Assembly (NCBI GenBank): GCA_003512825.1
Contig: DOOI01000024.1
Location: 1-22,153 of the forward strand
DNA from: Paracoccaceae bacterium
GTDB lineage: Bacteria; Pseudomonadota; Alphaproteobacteria; Rhodobacterales; Rhodobacteraceae
DNA: 22,153 nt
Direction: 5' to 3'
Shown: one piece after another, positions 13,590-21,281 of the stretch
Layout of the letters: every line of letters starts with the position of its first letter
How positions within the stretch are numbered: position 1 is the stretch's first letter
Translations under genes and position numbers: made by a program
Notes under the pieces: model-generated
Databases searched by the model: none
What the model was told of the DNA's origin: nothing
The model's input: the letters and a program-made list of their open reading frames with translations, nothing else

Positions 13590-16277
13590 TTACTTCGCAG
13601 CGTTGGTCCGGATTGTCCGAAGTGTGACCCGAAACGCGGCGCCGCCCTGTCCGGGCAGATAGGTGATACTTCCTGAAAGGCGGGCCATGATCTCGCGGCA
13701 GATGGCGAGACCCAGACCCGCGCCTCCGGCCTTTTGTTCGCTGACACGAGCGAATTTTTCAAAGATCAGTGCCTGAGCCTCTCGGGGCACACCGCTGCCA
13801 TTGTCGATAAAATCGACGACAACCGAAGCACCACGATTCTGGACAGTGATCGTGAGCTCCGGCCGCTCTGCATCACAGTACTTTTGAGCATTTGCGATCA
13901 GGTTGATGAAAACTTGCGCCAAGCGATCGAGGTCGGTGTGTATTGGCACCGCCTCGGTGAGGGCAGTCCGACGGATTCGCATCCGCCCTGCCCCTGCCCC
14001 GGTTGCAGCGACCGCATGGTCAATCACTGTCGACAACACGCCATCCCGCTGGTTCAGGTTGACTTGCCCGTTTTCCAAGACCGAAAGATCAAGGAGATCA
14101 TCCAAGAGACGGGTAAGGCGGATGGCTTCAGTGTGGATGATCCCTGCGTATTTTCGTAACGCATCTTGCTGGAGACCGTCAGTGTCGCGCAGGATTTCTG
14201 AAAAGGCCCGGATCGACGTCATTGGTGTGCGAAGTTCATGGCTGATTTGGCTCAAGAACGCATCTTTTTGCACCGAAAGCTGGGTCAGCTTTTCATTTGC
14301 AGCGCGCAATTGACGCGCGGTGCGCGCCAATTCTTCGGATTTGGTCTCGAGTTGGCTTTGATACTCCATCATTTGAGCGGTCTCATCTGCCACTCTGAGC
14401 AGATCATCGACGGAAACAGTGGCGCGGCCCATAGTTTGGGCGACCATGGCGTGCGCGGTGGCAGAGCCTACGGAACCGGAAAGTTTACGCTCTAGGCGCT
14501 GAAGGAAGTCAGGAATGGGTTCTGGTAGAAACCCGGCCAGACCTTGGCGGGTGGCTTCGGCTTGGAAAAAGCTTTGTGCTTCTGGGCCGCCCAGAATGCG
14601 CTGGGCCATAACCATGAGGTCTTCGCTTTGCGCCACGCCGCCGGACCAGCCCTGTGTCGCGCCCGAGTGCTGAAAGACATTGACGAATTGCGCGCCTTGC
14701 AGGCGCTCCAACGGGCTTGGAAAGGTAAGAAGCGAGACGAAAATGAAGAGAAGCGTATTCAGACTCATCGACCACATCACGGCATGCACAAGCGGATCCA
14801 TTCCCGTGATGCCAAAGAGCGCCTGCGGACGCAGCCATGCGAGGCCACCCAAGCCATTTTGGAAGGTTTCCGCGCTAAGAACGACGCCCTCCCCAAAAGA
14901 CGGCAGCAAGAGGCAAAAGAGCCAGAGGAAAAAGCCCACGGCGAGCCCGCTCATTGCTCCTGCGCGCGTGGCTCCGCGCCAAAACATCCCCCCCACCATG
15001 GCTGGCAAGACTTGGGCAAGCCCCGCAAAAGAGATCAACCCAATGGCCGCCAAGGCTGCCCCGCCACCAGAGATGCGGTAATAAAGATATCCTAGGGCGA
15101 GCACCCCCGCGATAGAGACACGGCGGGACAAAAGCACAATGCCGCGCACATCGCCGGAAACGACCGTACCACCATCCTCTTTGAGCCAAAGCCAGATTGG
15201 CATGACGATGTGGTTAGACACCATAGTAGAGAGGGCGATTGCCGCGACGATGACCATAGAGGTGGCAGATGAAAACCCACCGATGAATGAGAGCATCGCC
15301 AGTCCCTCGCGACCTTGTGAGAGCGGAAGGGTAAGCACGAACAAGTCAGGGTTGGCCCCGGCGGGCATCAACTCAAGCCCAACCACTGCGATGGGCACCA
15401 CGAAAAGGCTCATCAACATCAGATAGGTGGGAAAAGCCCAAGAGGCGGTTCGCAGATGCCGTTCATCCTCGTTCTCCACCACCATCACCTGAAACATGCG
15501 TGGCAAGGTGAGAAATGCAGCCGCCGAGAGAAAGGTGAGGCCCGCCCATCGTCCAGCACTCGGGGTAAAGGTGCCGATCGGAGAGGCGTCGATTTTGGCG
15601 AGCGTTGCTTCGATGCCGCCCGCCAAGCCCCAAATTACAAAGATACCGACGGCGATTAAGGCCACCAGTTTGACCACGGCCTCAAGCGCAATTGCCATGA
15701 CAACCCCATGGTGACGCTCATTGGCGTCAAGGTTGCGGGTGCCAAAAAGGATTGTGAAAAACGCCAGCCCCCCTGCAACCCAGAACGCCATGGCATTTCT
15801 GTCGCCGAACGGCGGCACCGTGGCTTCAACACCTGCGAAAGACGAGAAGGACAGGGTCACTGATTGAAGTTGCAGCGCGATATAGGGTGTCGTCCCGATC
15901 ACCGCCACAAGCGTGGCAAAGACAGCGAGCGTGTTTGATTTGCCGTAGCGCGATGAAATCAGGTCGGCCACGGAGGTAATGCGCTGACTACGGCCAATCC
16001 GCACCAGTTTTCGCAGCATCCACCACCACCCCACAACGACCAAAGTCGGGCCGAGATAGATCGTGAGATATTCCAGACCAGAGCGTGCGGCATAGCCAAC
16101 AGCACCATAAAACGTCCAAGCCGTGCAATAGATCGACAGAGAAAGCGTATAAATAAAGGGTGAGCGCAGCCAGCTGCTCTGTCCACGCGCGGCCGCCCGC
16201 TCGGCCATAAAGGCCACGATAAAGAGCAGCGCCACATATCCCAAGCAGACTACGATAAGGACGTTAAAGATCCCCAT
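13590..16277 (-). CDS. sodium/solute-symporter-type sensor histidine kinase
   Basis: I use the ATG at 16277, which overlaps the upstream stop by one base (TGATG), giving 895 residues; a TTG three bases earlier is also in frame. Residues about 1-520 are a 13-helix SLC5 (sodium:proline symporter) unit, opening with IVVCLGYVALLFIVAF and containing YTLSLSIYCTAWTFYGAVG. A helical STAC-like linker follows (about 550-620, ERKLSGSVGSATAH), then a coiled coil (640-670). The HisKA box ISHELRTP carries His680, and the ATPase has an N box (NLIANAQK), DNGSG and GGAGLGL. CbrA-type kinases of this architecture couple solute sensing to phosphotransfer. The CheY-like receiver two genes upstream is the obvious partner. 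No PAS domain is visible. Confidence 0.92.
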   Translation of the reverse strand: MGIFNVLIVVCLGYVALLFIVAFMAERAAARGQSSWLRSPFIYTLSLSIYCTAWTFYGAVGYAARSGLEYLTIYLGPTLVVVGWWWMLRKLVRIGRSQRITSVADLISSRYGKSNTLAVFATLVAVIGTTPYIALQLQSVTLSFSSFAGVEATVPPFGDRNAMAFWVAGGLAFFTILFGTRNLDANERHHGVVMAIALEAVVKLVALIAVGIFVIWGLAGGIEATLAKIDASPIGTFTPSAGRWAGLTFLSAAAFLTLPRMFQVMVVENEDERHLRTASWAFPTYLMLMSLFVVPIAVVGLELMPAGANPDLFVLTLPLSQGREGLAMLSFIGGFSSATSMVIVAAIALSTMVSNHIVMPIWLWLKEDGGTVVSGDVRGIVLLSRRVSIAGVLALGYLYYRISGGGAALAAIGLISFAGLAQVLPAMVGGMFWRGATRAGAMSGLAVGFFLWLFCLLLPSFGEGVVLSAETFQNGLGGLAWLRPQALFGITGMDPLVHAVMWSMSLNTLLFIFVSLLTFPSPLERLQGAQFVNVFQHSGATQGWSGGVAQSEDLMVMAQRILGGPEAQSFFQAEATRQGLAGFLPEPIPDFLQRLERKLSGSVGSATAHAMVAQTMGRATVSVDDLLRVADETAQMMEYQSQLETKSEELARTARQLRAANEKLTQLSVQKDAFLSQISHELRTPMTSIRAFSEILRDTDGLQQDALRKYAGIIHTEAIRLTRLLDDLLDLSVLENGQVNLNQRDGVLSTVIDHAVAATGAGAGRMRIRRTALTEAVPIHTDLDRLAQVFINLIANAQKYCDAERPELTITVQNRGASVVVDFIDNGSGVPREAQALIFEKFARVSEQKAGGAGLGLAICREIMARLSGSITYLPGQGGAAFRVTLRTIRTNAAK

Positions 16278-16558
16278 CAATCTGCCCGCTCGTCCGAGGG
16301 CGCGCTTTCATCACCGGGCCCCGGTTGAGGATCGAGGCCAAGCGAAAGCAAAGCAGAGAGGCCTGCGAGCAATACCCAGACACCAAAAACGTAAAGCATC
16401 ACCGAAGAGGTGCTGGACGATACACCGTCGAGAGCAAAGAGTAATGGCACCATCCACAACCCGGCACCCAAAATGGGCAGAAACCGCGCGGCGTCTCTCA
16501 AACGCCTTTGGCGATAACTGCGCCGCTCTAGAAAGATCGGACCGCGCGGGCGTCGCAT
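16277..16558 (-). CDS. small membrane protein between response regulator and kinase
   Basis: A 93-residue protein from the ATG at 16558 (an upstream in-frame start would run into the receiver gene). An arginine-rich N terminus (RRPRGPIFLERRSYRQRRLRDAA in outline) precedes two membrane helices (FLPILGAGLWMVPLLFAL and SVMLYVFGVWVLLAGLSAL). An acidic, Pro-rich cytosolic tail follows. It starts seven bases after the receiver stop and its last base is the first base of the kinase, so it is locked between the two signalling genes. A kinase accessory subunit is plausible; no family is recognised. Confidence 0.75.
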   Translation of the reverse strand: MRRPRGPIFLERRSYRQRRLRDAARFLPILGAGLWMVPLLFALDGVSSSTSSVMLYVFGVWVLLAGLSALLSLGLDPQPGPGDESAPSDERAD

Positions 16559-16565
16559 GAGCGGA

Positions 16566-16937
16566 TCACTCCTCGGGAACCAATTGACGCAGCGCTTCAA
16601 GCACCTCGGCGTTGGAAAACGGTTTGGTCATAAAACGCGACACACCGGCTTTTTCGGCCATTTCGCGATCTTTTGCTTGACCGCGTGCTGTCAGCATCAA
16701 GACCGGGAGCCTGCCCAAATCGGTATCTTCGCGCAATTCGGTCAGGATATCATACCCAGACCGGCCCGGCAGCATCACATCAAGGATCAAAAGGTCGGGT
16801 CGACAGGCGCGGATCACTTGCATCGCATCTTGGCCGTTGGAATGCGTCGCCACAGACCATCCGTCCCGCATCAGGATAAAGCTGATGGCCTCAATGATAT
16901 TTGGCTCATCTTCGATCACAAGGACTTGTTTGCCCAT
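16566..16937 (-). CDS. single-domain response regulator (CheY-like receiver)
   Basis: A 123-residue receiver without an output domain. The acidic pocket residues are in VIEDEP (9-11), the phosphoacceptor is Asp53 in LILDVMLPG, Thr83 sits in MLTARG, and Lys105 in FMTKPF. It is complete by length. AGGGAGGGAA precedes the ATG. It is the first gene of a unit that continues, without a gap longer than seven bases, through the small membrane protein to the kinase. It must act by binding another protein; the FliM-like gene at the end of the cluster is a candidate because CheY binds FliM. Confidence 0.93.
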   Translation of the reverse strand: MGKQVLVIEDEPNIIEAISFILMRDGWSVATHSNGQDAMQVIRACRPDLLILDVMLPGRSGYDILTELREDTDLGRLPVLMLTARGQAKDREMAEKAGVSRFMTKPFSNAEVLEALRQLVPEE

Positions 16938-17028
16938 GCCATCATTCCCTCCCTGCCCGATCTAATGCCGAGTAGCCCTCGTTATCTGCGGAAAAGACCA
17001 GCCTGTCAAAAGCGCCGTTGATTTTGAA

Positions 17029-18342
17029 CTAGATTCCTTCTCGCAAAATGGAGGGTTCACGCCGCCCGCTGCAGTTTTCCTTGGCGCAGATTCGGCAGGA
17101 TTGGCCAACAATCAGCGCGGAGGCGACTGATTTTCGGGCCGCCACAGGCACCAAAAGCATATGCGCGGTGATAAGTGGCGTCTCGGCAGCATGGCCGTCG
17201 TCGGTATCGGGAAGGGCGACGGCGCAGACCGAAACCCAACCTTCCGGGCGGCCAGCAAGTGCTAGGGTGGCACGCAGGGCCGTCAGCGGACGGCTTAGGG
17301 CGGCGTAAAGCGGCCAGAGTGGGCAACCTGCGCCGTGGCGCGGGAGGGGAAAGTCAGGGAGGGGGCGACGGAAGGTGAAGCTGCCCGCCGCGTCGCAACT
17401 GACCATCCCGAAGGGGCCATGTGCCGCCGTAAGGGGAAGGCTCGCCAAACGTCGCATCACAATGGGCAATGAAACGCCGGTCTGCCGTGCGATGGCCCAT
17501 GGGTCTGGCCCATGCTCCGACAAGACCGCGTCAAGCCTCTCAAAAGAAAGCGCTTCAGCATCGGCCGCATAGCGCGTCAGCCAGCTTTGGGCCAAGCTTT
17601 GGGCGGCAGGAGATTGCAGATCAGGCGCGTTTTCCAAAAGGGCTGTAACCGATTGCGGCGCGCGGGCGTTTTCGAGGGTGGAAAAGTGATAGTCGTGTCG
17701 GGCCAAAAAAATGTCGAGCTCTTCTTGCGGGGAGGCCGGGCTGGATTGGCTATCTGCTGCACCTTCCAAATACCCCGCCAAAGCACGGGCAGATTGGGCA
17801 AGCCGGGCGGCGTCTTTGTCAAGGTTTCGGTGGAAGCGGTCTTGCCATTGCGGCTCCAACTCACGGGTCTCGGCCAAAATACCCGCTGTCGAGCGGATCG
17901 CTGTGACGGTGGTCAGCATCTCATGCAGTGCAGCAGCAAGATAGGGGTCATGGTTGAGCCGATCTGTAAGGATGTTGACCGTGCGCTCAAGGTCGCTGAC
18001 GCGACGATGACGATCCGCCAGCAGAGAGGCCCAGCCGGGGAAACGCCCGGCAAAATCCTCGGCGGTGGCTTCGGCAACAATGCCGCTGGCCAATCCCCCC
18101 CAAGCCTCGCGCAAGTGGCTGACAAGGTCAGCCTCGGCCCCTTCGGTCAAGACGGCTGCATCCACCCCCAAGGCGACCGCAATTTCACCAATCAGTTTGC
18201 TGGCAATCCTGCGGCGATTGTGTTCGATCAGGTTGAGATAGCTGCCTGAGATGCCGACGCGGGCTGCGAGATCGGCCTGACGCATCCCAATCGTCAAGCG
18301 GCGTTCACGAATGCGCGTGCCAGTGAGCTGATGTTGTGGCAT
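17029..18342 (-). CDS. XRE-family regulator of the short-chain acyl-CoA type (PccR/RamB-like)
   Basis: A 437-residue protein with an XRE helix-turn-helix at about 8-62 (MRQADLAARVGISGSYLNLIEHNRRR). Its C-terminal region is of the kind found in regulators of propionate and acetate metabolism, ending GQSCRICAKENCSGRR (Cys416, Cys419, Cys424). These regulators sense short-chain acyl-CoAs. The central metallopeptidase-like HExxH of many relatives is absent. Instead residues about 110-195 form long helices with LHEMLTTVTAIRSTAGIL (139-156), which looks like a histidine-kinase H box followed by a second helix. GGAAGG lies eight bases before the ATG. It is 91 bases upstream of the response regulator on the same strand and 144 bases downstream of an acyl-CoA ligase. 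Confidence 0.88.
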   Translation of the reverse strand: MPQHQLTGTRIRERRLTIGMRQADLAARVGISGSYLNLIEHNRRRIASKLIGEIAVALGVDAAVLTEGAEADLVSHLREAWGGLASGIVAEATAEDFAGRFPGWASLLADRHRRVSDLERTVNILTDRLNHDPYLAAALHEMLTTVTAIRSTAGILAETRELEPQWQDRFHRNLDKDAARLAQSARALAGYLEGAADSQSSPASPQEELDIFLARHDYHFSTLENARAPQSVTALLENAPDLQSPAAQSLAQSWLTRYAADAEALSFERLDAVLSEHGPDPWAIARQTGVSLPIVMRRLASLPLTAAHGPFGMVSCDAAGSFTFRRPLPDFPLPRHGAGCPLWPLYAALSRPLTALRATLALAGRPEGWVSVCAVALPDTDDGHAAETPLITAHMLLVPVAARKSVASALIVGQSCRICAKENCSGRREPSILREGI

Positions 18343-18402
18343 CGCGGCGCCTTCCAGAACCCAAGGAAACCCAAGACCTCGTTGCCCTGAGCACTAACAC
18401 GA

Positions 18403-18429
18403 TTTTACAAAATTATCCTTTTACGTAAA
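18403..18429. promoter_or_regulatory. candidate operator: palindrome TTTACGTAAA with a nearby similar half
   Basis: TTTACGTAAA (18420-18429) is a perfect 10-base palindrome. TTTTACAAAA (18403-18412) repeats its left half, and the two TTTTAC copies start 16 bases apart. The AT-rich pair lies 60-90 bases upstream of the XRE regulator start, suitable for autoregulation. RamB/PccR-type sites are described as TTTGC/GCAAA-like, so the match is only in style. Confidence 0.4.
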
Positions 18430-18456
18430 TCATTTATTCGCATTTTTTCTGGCCAG

Positions 18457-18473
18457 CGGGGTCTGACACCCCG
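18457..18473 (-). terminator. hairpin after the acyl-CoA ligase gene
   Basis: CGGGGT (18457-18462) pairs with ACCCCG (18468-18473) around five bases, 14 bases past the ligase stop on the minus strand. There is no T-run in the ligase direction, so it may be a weak terminator or a 3'-end stabiliser. Confidence 0.35.
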
Positions 18474-18486
18474 AATTTGACAGGCC

Positions 18487-19995
18487 TTATTTGATCAAGG
18501 CGGCCCGGAGATCGGTTTTCAAGACTTTACCGTAGTTATTCTTGGGAAGGGCTGCCAATAGCTCGTAACGCTTTGGGCGCTTGAAACGAGCAATCCGTTC
18601 AAGGCAATGAGCGTCGAGTGTATCGCTATCAATGACGGCGCCAGCGGCGGGCACGATGAAGGCCACGACGACCTCGCCCCATTCCGCATCCGGAGCCCCA
18701 ACCACAGCAGCTTCATGCACGCTTGGATGCTCCATCAAGGCTTCTTCCACTTCGCGAGGATAAATGTTTGTGCCGCCAGAAATAATGAGATCTTTGGAGC
18801 GATCTTGCAGGGTGACGTAGCCCTCTGCATCCATAAAGCCCATGTCCCCGGTCCAGAGCCAGCCGTCTTTCAAGGTTTCGGCGCTGGCTTTTTCGTTCTG
18901 CCAATATCCGGGCATCACGACATCGCCACGCACCATAATCTCGCCCACAGATCCATGGGGCAGCGGCTTGCCCTGTTCGTCACCGATCCGCACTTCAATA
19001 CCGGATTGCGCCCGTCCGACAGAAGCCAACCTTTCGCGCCAACGAGGGTGGGAGCGGTCGGTCACGTCGGTCCGTGACAGCGCTGTGATCCCCATCGGGC
19101 ACTCGCCCTGACCATATATTTGCACGAAAATCGGACCAAACCACGCGACTGCTTCTAGAATATCCGCCAGATACATCGGCCCGCCCGCATAGACCACCGT
19201 GCGAAGCCCGTCACCGCGGGCGCCTTGTGACTTGGCGAATGTGGTCAGGCGTTTTACCATTGTGGGGGCCGCAAAGATATGAACCCGACCGAGAGCCGCA
19301 CCCAAGTCGAGGATTTCGGCTTCGTCAAAACCACCCGAGGGCGGACAAACATGCCGGGCGGCCTTGAGCACATGCATCAGGCAATAAATCCCTGCCCCAT
19401 GGCTGAGAGGGGCGGCATAAAGCGCGGCATCCTCGGCAGTGACCTCATCGACATCGGCAAAGTAGCTGAGCGACATCGTGCTGAGCATCCGGTGGGTGAT
19501 CTGAACGCCTTTTGGGCGGCCCGTAGTGCCCGATGTATAAAAGAGCCAAGCCAGATCATCAGGTGTGCGATGGGCACGCGGCAAAGCTAAAGAGTTCACC
19601 GCGAATTGCCATGCGGGCTTGCCGATCTCAACCACGCGAACAGCGCTTTGCGCGGCATAATCTTCAGCCATTTCCGAGCTGACAACTGTGAGAACCGCCC
19701 CTGCGTTTTCGACAATCCATGCGGCTTCTTTTGCGTGCAGCTTTGCATTGATCGGCACGGCGACGGCACCTGCCCACCAGATACCCCACATCGCGATCAG
19801 ATATTCCGGGCAGTTTTTGGCAAACAGTGCCACGCGCTGCCCCTCGGTGACGCCTTGCGCGGCAAGCCAGCCGGCGAAAGCCGCCGCCGATTGGGCAAAG
19901 CTCGAGTAGTCAGCCACACAATCCGTGCCTAAAAAGAGCGCAGGCCGACTGCCATGTGCTGCCGCGGCCCGTTCCAGCCAAGATGCGATATTCAT
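18487..19995 (-). CDS. AMP-forming acyl-CoA ligase (second, ANL superfamily)
   Basis: The ATG at 19995 follows GGGAGAGG at four bases; the frame extends five codons to a GTG but that overlaps the ribosome site. The 502-residue product carries FYTSGTTGRPKG (152-163), YGQGE (294-298), WTGDMG (381-386), DRSKDLIISGGTNIYPREVE (398-417) and catalytic Lys490 in PKNNYGK. It is a complete class I adenylate-forming ligase for a fatty or small organic acid. It differs from the ligase at 302 in its phosphate loop (TSGTTG against ASGGTTG) and at many other places. It is divergent from the PAS-LuxR regulator and shares its strand with the XRE acyl-CoA regulator, suggesting regulation by one or both. Confidence 0.92.
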   Translation of the reverse strand: MNIASWLERAAAAHGSRPALFLGTDCVADYSSFAQSAAAFAGWLAAQGVTEGQRVALFAKNCPEYLIAMWGIWWAGAVAVPINAKLHAKEAAWIVENAGAVLTVVSSEMAEDYAAQSAVRVVEIGKPAWQFAVNSLALPRAHRTPDDLAWLFYTSGTTGRPKGVQITHRMLSTMSLSYFADVDEVTAEDAALYAAPLSHGAGIYCLMHVLKAARHVCPPSGGFDEAEILDLGAALGRVHIFAAPTMVKRLTTFAKSQGARGDGLRTVVYAGGPMYLADILEAVAWFGPIFVQIYGQGECPMGITALSRTDVTDRSHPRWRERLASVGRAQSGIEVRIGDEQGKPLPHGSVGEIMVRGDVVMPGYWQNEKASAETLKDGWLWTGDMGFMDAEGYVTLQDRSKDLIISGGTNIYPREVEEALMEHPSVHEAAVVGAPDAEWGEVVVAFIVPAAGAVIDSDTLDAHCLERIARFKRPKRYELLAALPKNNYGKVLKTDLRAALIK

Positions 19996-20105
19996 ATGCC
20001 TCTCCCTCACTCCCCTTCCAGAATTTCACTGGATGAGAGCCACTGCAATCAGTAGAAATACCCCAACCCCTTTCCTTTCGTGCCATCACGGCGCAGCATG
20101 TGCCC

Positions 20106-20648
20106 ATGCAACTCGCGGATCTTGCCTTTCAACATGCGCCTATCGGGCTTTGCCTGTTGGAAAACCGTGTCATCCGAGGATGTAACCTTAAATTCGCTGT
20201 GATTTTTGGCGGTGTTCAGGAAGATTACGGCAATACACCATTGGAGCGATTTTATCCTTCGCGCGCGGAATACGAGCGTATCGGCGAGCGGGGGCTGTCG
20301 GCCATGCAGAAAACCGGGCGTTATAGCGATGAGCGGGTTATGCGACGCAGAGATGGCACGCTGTTTTGGTGCCGGGTGCGGGGCCAGTCGCTTACCCCGG
20401 ACGATCCGTTTCAACGTGGAATTTGGTCCTTTTCTGATCTTTCAGAAGAGCGGCCACTGGTCCAACTGACCGGAAGAGAACGCGAGGTCGCCATTTTGAC
20501 TTGCCGCGGCCTGACCTCGAAAGAAATCGGCAAGGAGTTGGCGCTTTCCTACCGGACGATTGAAGTCTACCGCGCGCGTCTCCTAGAGAAGGTGGGCGCG
20601 CGTAACCTTGCGGAATTGGTTGCAAAACTTACAGGAATGCCAATGTAA
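20106..20648 (+). CDS. PAS domain - LuxR-type helix-turn-helix regulator
   Basis: From the ATG at 20106 the protein has 180 residues; a GTG two codons earlier is equally possible and neither has a strong ribosome site. Residues about 5-110 form a PAS domain (LAFQHAPIGLCLLENRVIRG at its start, RRRDGTLFWCRVRGQ and GIWSFSDLSEER at its end). Residues about 118-175 are a LuxR/GerE helix-turn-helix with LTGREREVAIL, GLTSKEIGKELALSYRTIEVYRARL and EKVGARN. There is no receiver domain, so the signal is presumably a ligand or redox state sensed by the PAS. Its divergent position to the acyl-CoA ligase makes that gene a natural target. accB lies 133 bases downstream. Confidence 0.88.
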   Translation: MQLADLAFQHAPIGLCLLENRVIRGCNLKFAVIFGGVQEDYGNTPLERFYPSRAEYERIGERGLSAMQKTGRYSDERVMRRRDGTLFWCRVRGQSLTPDDPFQRGIWSFSDLSEERPLVQLTGREREVAILTCRGLTSKEIGKELALSYRTIEVYRARLLEKVGARNLAELVAKLTGMPM

Positions 20649-20684
20649 GACAGGGGCACATCGCAGGTGAATGATGCTCATATG

Positions 20685-20759
20685 GAATTGTTTGCTTTCC
20701 CGCCCCGAAGGGATGGGGTAAGAAACGCTCCAATTCGGCACTCAGGGGCGAAGGCCCCT
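20685..20759 (+). promoter_or_regulatory. structured RNA region in front of accB (leader or luxR 3' end)
   Basis: GAATTG (20685-20690) pairs with CAATTC (20731-20736). Inside it GTTT pairs with AAAC (20690-20693 sharing one base; 20723-20726) and CCCC (20703-20706) with GGGG (20715-20718). A compact hairpin AGGGGC-GAAG-GCCCCT follows (20744-20759), 22 bases before the accB ATG. No T-run follows either. It may be a leader controlling accBC or the 3' end of the upstream mRNA. Confidence 0.4.
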
Positions 20760-20781
20760 ACTGATTAGGGTTGGGACGAGC

Positions 20782-21270
20782 ATGACCAAGAATACTCATG
20801 AGAGCGATGTTGCTTTCATCGAAGCACTGGCGGAACTTCTCAAGGGCAATGACTTGACCGAGATTGAGGTCAAGCGCAGCTACGGTGAGGATGATACGCT
20901 GAATGTGCGCGTCAGCCGCAAGCAACCTGTGGCGGCCGCACCGCAAGTCACCTATGCCGCGCCAATGGCGGCAGCACCTGTTGCCGCGGCCCCTGCTGCC
21001 GCTGCTCCGAGTGCAAATGCAGACCCTTCTCAACATCCTGGCGCAGTTTCCTCGCCCATGGTGGGAACGGTGTATCTGCAGGCAGAGCCCGGCACGCCCG
21101 CTTTTGTCAGCGTTGGCGCTCAAGTCAAAGAAGGCGACACCATCCTCATCATCGAAGCGATGAAGACGATGAACCAAATCCCCGCCCCTCGCGCAGGCAC
21201 GGTGAAGCGGATCCTCGTAGAAGACGGTCGCCCCGTTGAATACGGCGCACCTTTGATGATTATCGAGTGA
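20782..21270 (+). CDS. accB: biotin carboxyl carrier protein of acetyl-CoA carboxylase
   Basis: A 162-residue protein of usual AccB length. A helical N-terminal domain (to about 48) leads into an Ala/Pro-rich flexible linker (about 50-85). The biotinyl domain follows, with the lysine to be biotinylated in EAMKTM (Lys128), and ends in GAPLMIIE. It carries carboxybiotin between biotin carboxylase and the carboxyltransferase for malonyl-CoA synthesis. The thumb region ([17 protein letters not shown]) is that of acetyl-CoA carboxylase rather than the propionyl-CoA enzyme. accC starts 11 bases after its stop, the classic order. Confidence 0.96.
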   Translation: MTKNTHESDVAFIEALAELLKGNDLTEIEVKRSYGEDDTLNVRVSRKQPVAAAPQVTYAAPMAAAPVAAAPAAAAPSANADPSQHPGAVSSPMVGTVYLQAEPGTPAFVSVGAQVKEGDTILIIEAMKTMNQIPAPRAGTVKRILVEDGRPVEYGAPLMIIE

Positions 21271-21281
21271 GGCCAAACGCG

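Noticed and set aside
14544..15095. 183-codon plus-strand ORF
   Set aside because: Antisense to the symporter-type histidine kinase; no recognisable domain.
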